A stretch of DNA of 64,000 bases from Nesterenkonia muleiensis (GTDB lineage: Bacteria > Actinomycetota > Actinomycetes > Actinomycetales > Micrococcaceae). The notes below the pieces were generated by a model that searched no databases, was not told where the DNA came from, and worked only from the letters and a program-made list of their open reading frames with translations. The translations under genes and the position numbers were made by a program. How positions within the stretch are numbered: the first letter of the stretch is position 1; each line of letters begins with the position of its first letter. The stretch is taken from positions 248,001 to 312,000 of the forward strand of contig NZ_QWLD01000003.1 of assembly GCF_003600155.1 (NCBI RefSeq), read 5' to 3'. Shown here one piece after another: positions 37,158-45,159 of this stretch.

Positions 37158-38387
37158 ATGGACGTCGAGATGATGCAGGAATTCGCAGACGTAGCGTGGA
37201 TATTGGCGGCCATGACGGTCGTCCTGCTGATGTTCCCCGGATTGGCGCTGTTCTACGGCGGCATGTCCGGGTCCAAGAATGTGCTCAATATGTTCGCCAT
37301 GGCGATGACCACCCTGGGCACGGTCTCAATCATCTATGTGTTCTACGGACACGGGATGGTGCTCGGCGAATCGCTGGGAGGTGTGATCGGCAATCCGACC
37401 GACTACTTCGGAATCATCGGCCATGAAGAGGTCGGGGTCGACGGAGGCTTCACCGAAATCATCGACCTGGCGTTCTTCACCCTCTTCGCCTGCATCACGG
37501 TGTCGATCATCGCCTCCGGCGCACTGGGCCGGATGAAGTTCTCGGCCTGGTTGGTGTTCTCGGTGGTCTGGGCCACCCTGGTGTACTTCCCCCTGGGCCA
37601 CTGGGTCTTCGGCGACGGCTGGATGGCTGAGTACATCAACTTCCACGACTACGCCGGCGGCACCGCAGTGCATATGGCCTCAGGGTTCGGCGCTCTGGCG
37701 CTTGCCCTGGTGCTGGGGCCGCGCAAGAACACTGGGACCAGGCCGCACAGCCTGCCTCTGGTGCTGCTCGGTGCAGGCATCCTGTGGATGGGCTGGTTCG
37801 GCTTCAACGGCGGCACAGCGGCAGGAGCCAATTACCTCGCCCAGTACACCATCATGACCACGCTCTACGCCGGTGGCACCGGCATGCTCGGGTTCATGTT
37901 CTATGAGAAGATCAGGACCGGGAAGGCTACGGTTCTGGGCATGGCCTCGGGCATCATCGCCGGTCTGGTGGCCATCACGCCTGCGGCCGATGCCGTGGAC
38001 CCCTTCGGTGCTCTCGCGCTGGGCTTCATCGCCGGCGCCTTCGTCGCCTGGGCATGCACCTGGAAGACCAGACTCGGAATCGATGAATCCCTGGACGCCT
38101 TCGCGGTGCACGGTATCGGGGGTATTGTCGGCGCGATGTTCGTGGTCTTCTTCGGCTGGGCCACCTACACCAACGACGAACCGATCCGCGGTGTGCTCTT
38201 CGGCGGCGACATCGGCCTGCTCGGTGGAGAGCTGATCGCAATCGGCGTGACCTGTGCCTATGCCTTCGGCATGACATGGATCATCGTGAAGATCATGGAC
38301 AAGACCATGGGCATCCGCGTCAGCGAGGAGGACGAGGACGACCTCGACTTCACCCTCCACGGCCAGACCGCCTACGACAACAAATAG
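37158..38387 (+). CDS. amt: Ammonium/methylammonium transporter
   Basis: The 409-residue Amt has an N-out layout with eleven helices. The twin pore histidines are seen in YAGGTAVHMASGFGALAL and DAFAVHGIGGIVGA, and the PLGHWVFG loop is present. GGAGG precedes the ATG at 37158. It follows the demethylase operon by 57 bp and precedes a PII gene by 11 bp. In this context it could take up methylammonium as well as ammonium. Confidence 0.95.
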   Translation: MDVEMMQEFADVAWILAAMTVVLLMFPGLALFYGGMSGSKNVLNMFAMAMTTLGTVSIIYVFYGHGMVLGESLGGVIGNPTDYFGIIGHEEVGVDGGFTEIIDLAFFTLFACITVSIIASGALGRMKFSAWLVFSVVWATLVYFPLGHWVFGDGWMAEYINFHDYAGGTAVHMASGFGALALALVLGPRKNTGTRPHSLPLVLLGAGILWMGWFGFNGGTAAGANYLAQYTIMTTLYAGGTGMLGFMFYEKIRTGKATVLGMASGIIAGLVAITPAADAVDPFGALALGFIAGAFVAWACTWKTRLGIDESLDAFAVHGIGGIVGAMFVVFFGWATYTNDEPIRGVLFGGDIGLLGGELIAIGVTCAYAFGMTWIIVKIMDKTMGIRVSEEDEDDLDFTLHGQTAYDNK

Positions 38388-38398
38388 GGAGAGCCGCC

Positions 38399-38737
38399 AT
38401 GAAACTCGTCACCGCAGTCATCCAGCGCAAGAAGCTCGACGCTGTCACCGAAGCGCTGGCCACCAAGGGAATCGGCGGTCTGACCGTCACCGATGTGCTC
38501 GGCTATGGCACCCAGGGGGGCCGCAAAGAGGTCTTCCGCGGCAAGGAGTTCTCCGTGGACTTCCTGCCCAAGACCAAGATTGAGGTGGTGGTACCCGGCG
38601 AAATCGTCGAGGAGATCATCGACGCCATAGTCGCCGCAGCACGCACCGGAGAGATCGGCGACGGCAAAGTCTGGGCCACTGAAATCACCGGCGTGGTGCG
38701 TGTGCGCACCGGCGAACACGGCGCCGACGCCATCTAG
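38399..38737 (+). CDS. PII signal-transduction protein, atypical T-loop
   Basis: The 112-residue protein opens MKLVTAVIQRKKLDAVTEAL and has VEFLPK-like VDFLPKTKIEVVV and the C-terminal GDGKVWATEITGVVRVRTGE, a clear PII. The T-loop is unusual: GYGTQGGRKEVFRGKEFSVD carries Phe at positions 46 and 51, so the Tyr51 used for uridylylation or adenylylation is absent, and the RQKG stretch is TQGG. It presumably gates the adjacent Amt without covalent control. The ATG at 38399 is preceded by GGGAGAG. Confidence 0.93.
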   Translation: MKLVTAVIQRKKLDAVTEALATKGIGGLTVTDVLGYGTQGGRKEVFRGKEFSVDFLPKTKIEVVVPGEIVEEIIDAIVAAARTGEIGDGKVWATEITGVVRVRTGEHGADAI

Positions 38738-38763
38738 TCCCCCACTTCCATGTGGGCCCTCCC

Positions 38764-38807
38764 GAAGGTGGGGGTGTCTGTCACCGACAGCAGACACCCC
38801 CACCTTC
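38764..38807. terminator. Strong stem-loop between converging operons
   Basis: A perfect 17-bp stem (GAAGGTGGGGGTGTCTG, 38764-38780; its complement 38791-38807) with a 10-nt loop lies 26 bp after the PII stop and 33 bp before the end of the convergent XRE-cupin gene. It probably terminates transcription from both sides. Confidence 0.85.
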
Positions 38808-38840
38808 TCCTGCGCGGACCACCGCCGCGGCGCCTGAGGA

Positions 38841-39518
38841 TCAGTGATAGGTGTTGTCCGGAAACGCGATGATAGAGAGGAACCGGATAGGAAGCTCCAG
38901 CAGCCCGGTCGGCCCATGCGGTGCTTCGCCGTCGAACTGCAGGGTGTCTCCGGGAGCAAGCCGGTAGGTGGAGATGCCGTGGCCGTACTCCATCACACCT
39001 TCAAGCAAGTAGATGAACTCGGTGCCGGGGTGCTGAAAGAGGGGATAGGCATCTGAGTCCTGGCTCAGGGTGACAAGGAGGGACTCCAGGCGCTTGTGCT
39101 GGCCGCGAAGCGCGCCCAACAGCTCGTAGGCGTGCCCGGCCTTGGTTCCGTTGCGAGTGATCATGGGTCCGTTTCCGGCAGCGGTGTAGACCGCTTCCCG
39201 CTCCGTATCGGCACCCCGGAACAGGCTGGTCACAGGAACGTCAAGCCCGCGTGCCAACAGCCCCAGCGTGGACAGTGAGGAGGAGGTCTGGGCATTCTCA
39301 ACCTTGGAGAGCATCGCCTTGGAGAGGCCGATCCGCTCAGCCATCTCTGAGACCGAGAGCCCGTGCTGCTGCCTCAGTGCACGAACGTTGAAGCCAATGG
39401 TCTCGGCAAGGCTATCCGTTGACAGCGGTTCATCGGCAGCGCGTTCGCGCGCTTGTCCAGCCACATTGCGAAGCAGCTGCTCGTCGCCGTCGGTGGGTTC
39501 AGGGTTCTCTGCAGTCAT
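38841..39518 (-). CDS. XRE-family regulator with C-terminal cupin
   Basis: The 225-residue protein has an N-terminal acidic extension, an HTH (LRQQHGLSVSEMAERIGLSK) at about residues 50-95, and a cupin domain (FQHPGTEFIYLLEGVMEYGH; YRLAPGDTLQFDGEAPHGP). XRE-cupin regulators of this shape often sense amine or amino-acid metabolites, such as PuuR for putrescine. It lies beside the amine-oxidase operon and is the best candidate for its regulator. GTG 39521 and ATG 39518 are both possible starts. Confidence 0.9.
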   Translation of the reverse strand: MTAENPEPTDGDEQLLRNVAGQARERAADEPLSTDSLAETIGFNVRALRQQHGLSVSEMAERIGLSKAMLSKVENAQTSSSLSTLGLLARGLDVPVTSLFRGADTEREAVYTAAGNGPMITRNGTKAGHAYELLGALRGQHKRLESLLVTLSQDSDAYPLFQHPGTEFIYLLEGVMEYGHGISTYRLAPGDTLQFDGEAPHGPTGLLELPIRFLSIIAFPDNTYH

Positions 39519-39580
39519 CACTCTAGGGTAATTGACGTTTCCCCGGAGGAGACAACAATTCGTCGACTCTTGTCTGGCTC

Positions 39581-40714
39581 TCAGCTGCGGAAAGCGAACC
39601 GGGGCAGGACCGACCTGCTCTCCACAGCGTCAGCAATGAGTCTGCCCAGCAGCGGTGCGAACTTGGCACCGTGCCCGGAGCAGGGCGAGGCCACCGTGAT
39701 GGGCCCCACCGTGTCGATCAGAAAGTCCTGATCGCCGGTCATGGTGAACAGGCAACTGGCCGCCGCCACCGGATCATGTTCGAGTCCGGGGAAGTGCTGC
39801 TCCAGGTATCGCCCGACGTCGCGCCTGGCACGCGGGTCGATCACCTTGTCCCGTCCACTGGCCGTCGTCGGAAAAGCACTGTTGAACTGGCCGATCTTCA
39901 TCGCCGGCTCAGCCCCTCCGTCAGCACCCGAGGGCAATGTGTAGAACTCGCCGTCGCCCTCCCGGGAACGCCCTTTGTGCACCACAGTGGGGTAATGCAC
40001 CGTCGCATCGCGCTGACGGAAGTAAAAGACCTCCTGCTGCTTGACGGTGAACTGCGGCAGCTCGGGCTTGAGTCCCAGCTCGCGCAGGAATCCCGGCAAC
40101 TGCTCCGGCAGCCACGCCCCCATGGAGAGCACCACATGTGATGCTGACCATGAGGCCCCGGTCTCCGCGTGAACCATGATTCCGCTCTCCATAGCCTCGA
40201 TCGACTCCACCGTCACGCCTGTGCTGACCTCGGCGCCGTGCCGCTCGGCCAGGCGCACCATCGCTGCCACTGAGGTGTCGGCGTTGAGCCATCCGGCGTC
40301 TGGATGGAACATCGTAGGTTCGTCAACCCTGATTCCGGGCCAGCGCTCTGCGATCTCCTGGGCAGTCATCATCTGCGCCGAAACGCCGCTGGAACGCAGC
40401 ACCTCCAACAGTCCCGCCGGATCGCGCGCTCCTCCGGTGTCCAGGCCGCCGGTGAAGGTTCTCAGCGGCTGACCGGACTCAGCTTCCAACTGGTCCCAGT
40501 AGCGCTCCGCTATGCCGGTGAGTTCGACATAGAAGGGGTCTGCATATGCTCGCCGGAAGATGCGGGAAGTGCCGTGGCTGGAACCGTGGGGGTGTCCGAT
40601 GCGGAACCGCTCGAGCAGCGCCACGCCGCACCCCGACGCCGCAAGATGCCAGGCCGCAGATGCACCGGCCAGCCCGGCCCCGATGACGACGACATCTGCC
40701 TCAGTGGTGACCAA
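39581..40714 (-). CDS. solA: FAD-dependent amine oxidase, SolA/monomeric sarcosine oxidase family
   Basis: The 377-residue DAO-type flavoprotein has VVIGAGLAGASAAWHLAASG, the SSHGTSRIFRRAY motif of monomeric sarcosine/N-methyltryptophan oxidases, a Lys in MKIGQF where MSOX activates oxygen, and a Cys in AASCLFTMTGDQDF where MSOX binds FAD covalently. It overlaps the preceding glutamate-synthase-like gene by 14 bp, so it works in the same pathway. In this context N-methylglutamate is a plausible substrate; the exact secondary amine is unproven. Confidence 0.85.
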   Translation of the reverse strand: MVTTEADVVVIGAGLAGASAAWHLAASGCGVALLERFRIGHPHGSSHGTSRIFRRAYADPFYVELTGIAERYWDQLEAESGQPLRTFTGGLDTGGARDPAGLLEVLRSSGVSAQMMTAQEIAERWPGIRVDEPTMFHPDAGWLNADTSVAAMVRLAERHGAEVSTGVTVESIEAMESGIMVHAETGASWSASHVVLSMGAWLPEQLPGFLRELGLKPELPQFTVKQQEVFYFRQRDATVHYPTVVHKGRSREGDGEFYTLPSGADGGAEPAMKIGQFNSAFPTTASGRDKVIDPRARRDVGRYLEQHFPGLEHDPVAAASCLFTMTGDQDFLIDTVGPITVASPCSGHGAKFAPLLGRLIADAVESRSVLPRFAFRS

Positions 40715-42044
40715 CAGCGCCCCCGGGAATCCAGTCGGTACCCGCCAGCGGCACCTTCGCCATGGCCGCGGACTCCACGGTAAGAGCGACCAGATCCTCC
40801 GGCTCCAGATGGTTCACATGAGACTTGCCGCAGGCCCGGGCGATGGTCTGCGCCTCCATCGTCATCACCTGAAGGTAGTTGGCCAGCCTGCGTCCGGCGG
40901 TCTCAGGGTCCAAGCGCTTCTGGAGTTCAGGGTCCTGGGTGGTGATGCCCGTAGGGTCCCTGCCGTCCTGGTAATCGTCGAAGAACCCGGCGGCGGAGCC
41001 GAGCTGCTCATATTCCTCGGCATAATCGGGGTCGTTGTCGCCCAGTGCGATCAGCGCCGCCGAACCGATCGCTACCGCGTCCGCACCCAGCGCCAAGGCC
41101 TTGGCGACGTCGGCTCCGGTGCGGATACCTCCAGAGACGATGAGCTGGACCTCCCGCTCCACTCCGAGCTCGCGCAGGGCGCAGGCTGCCTGCGGTACCG
41201 CAGCAAGGGTGGGGATGCCCACATGTTCGATGAAGACCTCCTGGGTAGCCGCCGTAGACCCTTGCATTCCGTCGACGACCACGACGTCGGCTCCGGCGTG
41301 GACTGCCAGCTTGACGTCGTAGTAGGTGCGGGACGCTCCGACTTTGATGTATACCGGCACCTTCCAGTCGGTAATCTCACGCAGCTCCTGAATTTTGATG
41401 GTCAGGTCGTCAGGCCCGGTCCAGTCCGGATGCCTGCAGGCCGAGCGCTGGTCGATGCCCACTGGAAGGGTGCGCATTTCAGCGACTCGCTCCGTGATCT
41501 TCTGCCCCAGCAGCATTCCGCCTCCGCCGGGCTTGGCACCCTGGCCGAGGACCACCTCAATGGCATCGGCCATGCGCAGGTGGTCGGGGTTCATTCCGTA
41601 GCGGGAGGGCAGGTACTGATAGACCAGGGTCTTGGACTGCCGTCGCTCCTCATTGGTCATCCCGCCGTCTCCGGTGGTGGTGGAGGTGCCCACCGCGGAG
41701 GCTCCGCGGCCCAATGCTTCTTTGGCACGCCCGGAGAGCGCACCGAAGCTCATCCCGGCGATGGTGACCGGGATGTCCAGATGAAGAGGGTTTTCCGCGT
41801 AGCGGGCACCGAGGACCACATCGGTGCCGCAGCGCTCACGATAGCCCTCGAGCGGGTATCGGGACATGGAGGCGCCCAGGAAGAGCAGATCGTCGAAATG
41901 GGGCAGACGCCGCTTGGAACCGCCACCGCGGATGTCGTAAACGCCGGTCTCTGCAGCTCGGCGGATATCAGCGATGGTGGCACGGTCAAAGGTGGCGGAC
42001 TCGCGCAGTCCACGTGCGGCGCGCATATCGGATCGTGTGGTCAC
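40701..42044 (-). CDS. FMN-binding glutamate-synthase-like subunit (GlxD / MgsC type)
   Basis: The 447-residue protein corresponds to the FMN domain of glutamate synthase: AGMSFGALSGRAKEALGRGA, EVVLGQGAKPGGGGMLLGQK and ELGVEREVQLIVSGGIRTGA. In N-methylglutamate synthase this subunit transfers the methylamino group from gamma-glutamylmethylamide to 2-oxoglutarate. The triple-Cys [3Fe-4S] motif of GltB is not evident. It follows GlxC by 13 bp and overlaps the oxidase downstream. A different amide donor remains possible. Confidence 0.85.
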   Translation of the reverse strand: MTTRSDMRAARGLRESATFDRATIADIRRAAETGVYDIRGGGSKRRLPHFDDLLFLGASMSRYPLEGYRERCGTDVVLGARYAENPLHLDIPVTIAGMSFGALSGRAKEALGRGASAVGTSTTTGDGGMTNEERRQSKTLVYQYLPSRYGMNPDHLRMADAIEVVLGQGAKPGGGGMLLGQKITERVAEMRTLPVGIDQRSACRHPDWTGPDDLTIKIQELREITDWKVPVYIKVGASRTYYDVKLAVHAGADVVVVDGMQGSTAATQEVFIEHVGIPTLAAVPQAACALRELGVEREVQLIVSGGIRTGADVAKALALGADAVAIGSAALIALGDNDPDYAEEYEQLGSAAGFFDDYQDGRDPTGITTQDPELQKRLDPETAGRRLANYLQVMTMEAQTIARACGKSHVNHLEPEDLVALTVESAAMAKVPLAGTDWIPGGAVGHH

Positions 42045-42057
42045 TGATGGTCCTCTC

Positions 42058-42753
42058 TCAGTAGCTGGCCGCGTTGTCTACCCTGAAGTGGTAGAGCCGG
42101 CGCGCTGAGCCGTAACGGGTGTAGTCGCGGGTGTCGTCGTCGGAGTATCCGGCGGCGTCGAGGAGCTCCCTCAACTCCGAGTGATGCTCTTGGCTCATGG
42201 GCTTGGGGATGCAGTCAGCACCGAGCGAGGAGACCTCGCCCCTGACGAAGAGGCGGGCCTCATAGATGGAGTCGCCGAGTGCCTCACCGGCGTCCCCACG
42301 CACGACGAGCCTGCCGGATTGAGCCATGAAGGCGCTCATATGGCCGATGCTTCCGCCGACGATGATGTCCACGCCCTTCATGGAGATGCCGCAGCGAGCT
42401 GCGGCATCCCCGTCGATCACCAGCATGCCTCCGTGGGCAGTGGCGCCGGCGGACTGGCTGGCGTTTCCCTGGACATGCACCCGGCCGCTCATCATGTTCT
42501 CGGCGACACCGACCCCGGCATTGCCGGTGATGGTGATGGCAGCATGCTTGTTCATGCCGGCGGCGTAGTACCCGACGTGTCCCTCTACGGTGATCTGGAC
42601 CTCGGCGTCGACCCCTGCTGCCACTGCGTGGGCTCCGCGAGGATTGGTGATCAGGACCTCCCCTGTCAGATCCTCTGCATGCAGCGCCTGGTTCGCCTCT
42701 CGCAAGGTGGTGGTGGAGAGGTCAAAGATGAGGGTATCGATTGCGGTGCTCAT
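42058..42753 (-). CDS. Glutamate-synthase GXGXG-domain subunit (GlxC / MgsB type)
   Basis: The 231-residue beta-helix protein matches the C-terminal GXGXG domain of glutamate synthase as a separate subunit: VEGHVGYYAAGMNKHAAITI, GNAGVGVAENMMSGRVHVQG and GGSIGHMSAFMAQSGRLVVR. It is a structural partner of the FMN subunit. The ATG at 42753 overlaps the GlxB stop by 4 bp. Confidence 0.88.
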   Translation of the reverse strand: MSTAIDTLIFDLSTTTLREANQALHAEDLTGEVLITNPRGAHAVAAGVDAEVQITVEGHVGYYAAGMNKHAAITITGNAGVGVAENMMSGRVHVQGNASQSAGATAHGGMLVIDGDAAARCGISMKGVDIIVGGSIGHMSAFMAQSGRLVVRGDAGEALGDSIYEARLFVRGEVSSLGADCIPKPMSQEHHSELRELLDAAGYSDDDTRDYTRYGSARRLYHFRVDNAASY

Positions 42754-43679
42754 GCAATTGCCACCTCCTTCAGCTCGGCCTGCTTCCGCGACCATGCGTA
42801 GATCCTGTTCGGCTCGGGCTCATAGAGGATCGCGTCCTCCACCCCGGGCAGTTCGGCCAATGCGCGGTATTCACTGGCCATGGCGACCCAGTCCTCGGTT
42901 TCGGCGATGATCGCAGGCTTACAGGCGATGGCATCGCGGACCACGGCGAAGGAGTCCCGGTCTGAGACCAGCAGAGTGTAGAAGCCGTCGAAATTCTCGG
43001 CGAGCGCGTCGACGGCCTGCTCCAAGCCGCTGCCCTCGATCATCCGGTCAGCGATGAACCGGGCCCCGACTTCGGTGTCGTTCTCCGAGTCGAACTCCAC
43101 GCCTTTGCGCCTCAGCTCCCGGCGGATGGTGGCGTGGTTGGAGAAGCTGCCGTTGTGCACCATGCACTGCCCGTCACCTACCGCATAGGGATGACAGCCT
43201 CCTGGGGTCACCGCGGACTCGGTGGCCATCCGGGTATGGCCGACCCCCTGCCAGCCCTCGGCGCTGCGGAGGCCGTAGGCCTCGGCAAGGTCACGCGGGT
43301 GGCCGACCCCCTTGAGCACTGCGAGGTCCTGCCCGAAGCCGCAGATGAGCGCCTCCGGGGCGATCTCCGCCACAGCTGTCTTCAACTCTTCAACGTCGGT
43401 GACGGCGCTGGCCAGCTGGGTGGCGTCGGCCTGATGCACGCTCACCTCGGTGCCAAGCTGCGCGGTCAGCGCCTCGGAGAGCTCCCCGGCTGTGAGACCG
43501 GATTCCAGCACTGAGACGGTGACAGTTCCCGGTGGTGACCAGGTGGGGTCGCCGTAGACGGCCACACCTGCCGAATCGGCGCCGCGCTCCTCCATCTCAC
43601 AGAGCATGGAGGTCAGCAATTTTCCCAGTCTCGGGTAGAGCTCGGGATTGCGCAGGTGCAATCCGACGATTCCGCACAT
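42750..43679 (-). CDS. Class-II glutamine amidotransferase subunit (GlxB / MgsA type)
   Basis: The 309-residue Ntn-type amidotransferase starts MCGIVGLHLRNPELY, exposing the catalytic Cys2, and shows GHTRMATESAVTPGGCHPYA and VHNGSFSNHATIRRELRRKG. With GlxC and GlxD it forms a three-subunit glutamate-synthase-like enzyme. In the N-methylglutamate pathway the hydrolysed amide is gamma-glutamylmethylamide. It follows the GS-like gene by 15 bp. Confidence 0.9.
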   Translation of the reverse strand: MCGIVGLHLRNPELYPRLGKLLTSMLCEMEERGADSAGVAVYGDPTWSPPGTVTVSVLESGLTAGELSEALTAQLGTEVSVHQADATQLASAVTDVEELKTAVAEIAPEALICGFGQDLAVLKGVGHPRDLAEAYGLRSAEGWQGVGHTRMATESAVTPGGCHPYAVGDGQCMVHNGSFSNHATIRRELRRKGVEFDSENDTEVGARFIADRMIEGSGLEQAVDALAENFDGFYTLLVSDRDSFAVVRDAIACKPAIIAETEDWVAMASEYRALAELPGVEDAILYEPEPNRIYAWSRKQAELKEVAIA

Positions 43680-43694
43680 GTTTGCGTGTCCTTT

Positions 43695-45011
43695 CTAGAA
43701 GGCGGTCAGGTAGCGTGTCAGCTCCCATTCGGTGACCTGGGCGTGGTAGTCGTAGAACTCTTGGCGTTTGATCTTGGCGTAGTAACCGCCGACATCCGGA
43801 TTGACGGTTCCGAGGACATCCAGAATGGTCTTGTCGGTCTCAAAGGATTCGACGGCGTCCATGAGCGTCAGCGGCAGCCTGGGAGCATCCTCTCGCTTCC
43901 CGCCGGGGGTTCCCGGGCTGGTCTTCTTGGCAATGCCGTCCAGCCCGGCGCCGATGAGCGCGGCCGCGGCAAGGTAGGGGTTGGCGGAGCCGTCGCCGCC
44001 GCGCAGCTCGACGCGCTGCTCGTCGGGCACGCGAATATAGTGAGTGCGGTCGTTGCCGCCGTATGTGGCGGTGCGCGGGGCCCAGGACGCACCGGAGGTG
44101 GTCGACACGGCACCGGTGCGCTTATAGGAGTTGACGGTGGGAGCCAGCAGGGCCTGTAGGGCGCAGGCATGTTCCAGCAGCCCGCCGACGAAGTGGTAGG
44201 CGGTCTCGGAGAGTCCCAGTCCATGGAGATCCTTGTTCTCACCGGGAAAGACCGGCTTGCCCTGTGAGGTCAGAGAGATGTGGAAGTGCAGGCCTGAGCC
44301 GGTGCGGTCGGCAAAAGGCTTGGGCATAAAGGTGGCGATCATGCCGCGTTTCTCTGCGACCATGGTGATGAGGTAGCGCAGGGTGACCACTCGGTCGGCA
44401 GTGGTGAGGGCGTCGGCGTAGCGGAAGTTCTGCTCGAACTGACCGTTGCCGTCCTCATGGTCGTTGGCGTAGTTTCCCCAGCCCAGGGCGTTCATGGCCT
44501 GCGAGATCTCGGAGAGGTGCCCGAACATGCGGGTGACGCCGCGGGCGTCGTAGCAGGGCTGGGCGTGGTTGTCGCCATCGTCGGCGGTGACGAGCTTGCC
44601 GTTCTCGTCCCTCTTCAGCAGGAAGTACTCCACTTCAGCGCCCAGATGCGGCTCGAAGCCGCTCTCGGCGGCGCGGGCGATCAGGTCTTTGAGGATCACG
44701 CGCGGCGAGTAGCCCCAGCGTTCGCCCTCCACATGCGGGTCGCAGTGGACGATGGCCAGGCCCTCGCGGATGAACGGCACCGGAGTGAAGCTGGAGGCGT
44801 CGGGCAAAGCCATGATGTCGGGGTCCTTCGGCTCCTGGCCCATGGCCCCGGCGGCGTAGCCGGCAAAGCCGACGCCCTCCTCAATGAGCGTATCGAGGGC
44901 TTCGACGGGCACCAGTTTGGCGCAGGGCTTGCCGTGGAGGTCGACGAAGAGCGCCAGGATGAATGTGGTGCCGTGCTCTGCGACGAGGTCTTTGAGATCC
45001 GGGGAGGACAT
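43695..45011 (-). CDS. Glutamine-synthetase-like enzyme (GlnT / gamma-glutamylmethylamide synthetase type)
   Basis: The 438-residue protein is a GS-fold ligase: HEDGNGQFEQNFRYAD, GSGLHFHISLTSQGKPVFPG and SWAPRTATYGGNDRTHYIRV. It belongs to the GlnT/GmaS group rather than GlnA. Coupling to three Mgs-type subunits suggests ligation of methylamine to glutamate, giving gamma-glutamylmethylamide. AAGGT upstream favours ATG 45011 over the GTG at 45026. An operator-like palindrome lies 40 bp upstream. Confidence 0.85.
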   Translation of the reverse strand: MSSPDLKDLVAEHGTTFILALFVDLHGKPCAKLVPVEALDTLIEEGVGFAGYAAGAMGQEPKDPDIMALPDASSFTPVPFIREGLAIVHCDPHVEGERWGYSPRVILKDLIARAAESGFEPHLGAEVEYFLLKRDENGKLVTADDGDNHAQPCYDARGVTRMFGHLSEISQAMNALGWGNYANDHEDGNGQFEQNFRYADALTTADRVVTLRYLITMVAEKRGMIATFMPKPFADRTGSGLHFHISLTSQGKPVFPGENKDLHGLGLSETAYHFVGGLLEHACALQALLAPTVNSYKRTGAVSTTSGASWAPRTATYGGNDRTHYIRVPDEQRVELRGGDGSANPYLAAAALIGAGLDGIAKKTSPGTPGGKREDAPRLPLTLMDAVESFETDKTILDVLGTVNPDVGGYYAKIKRQEFYDYHAQVTEWELTRYLTAF

Positions 45012-45050
45012 GGACGTACCTTTCACTGCCAGGAATCAGTGTACACCTCA

Positions 45051-45073
45051 AGTAAACACATGATGTGTTTCAG
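45051..45073 (-). promoter_or_regulatory. Amine-island operator-like palindrome (copy B)
   Basis: AAACACAT-g-ATGTGTTT (45054-45070) is a near-perfect 8+1+8 palindrome 40 bp upstream of the GS-like gene. Its flanks (CTGA/TACT read on the minus strand) match copy A before the dimethylamine operon. Confidence 0.65.
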
Positions 45074-45107
45074 AGGTGTGAACGGAGGGTCTCAGCAGCG
45101 AAACAAG

Positions 45108-45139
45108 GAGGCGGCAGCACTGCGCAGTGCTGCCGCCTC
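45108..45139 (-). terminator. Palindromic terminator after tmm
   Basis: GAGGCGGCAGCACTGC (45108-45123) and its exact complement (45124-45139) form a 16-bp perfect palindrome 21 bp after the tmm stop, with the loop taken from the centre. It separates the tmm operon from the GS-like operon. Confidence 0.8.
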
Positions 45140-45159
45140 GCATGGTCCGCGCCGTGCAG

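Noticed and set aside
40560-42047. 495-codon plus-strand frame opposite the glutamate-synthase-like gene
   Set aside because: Antisense shadow with low-complexity Gly/His/Val composition.
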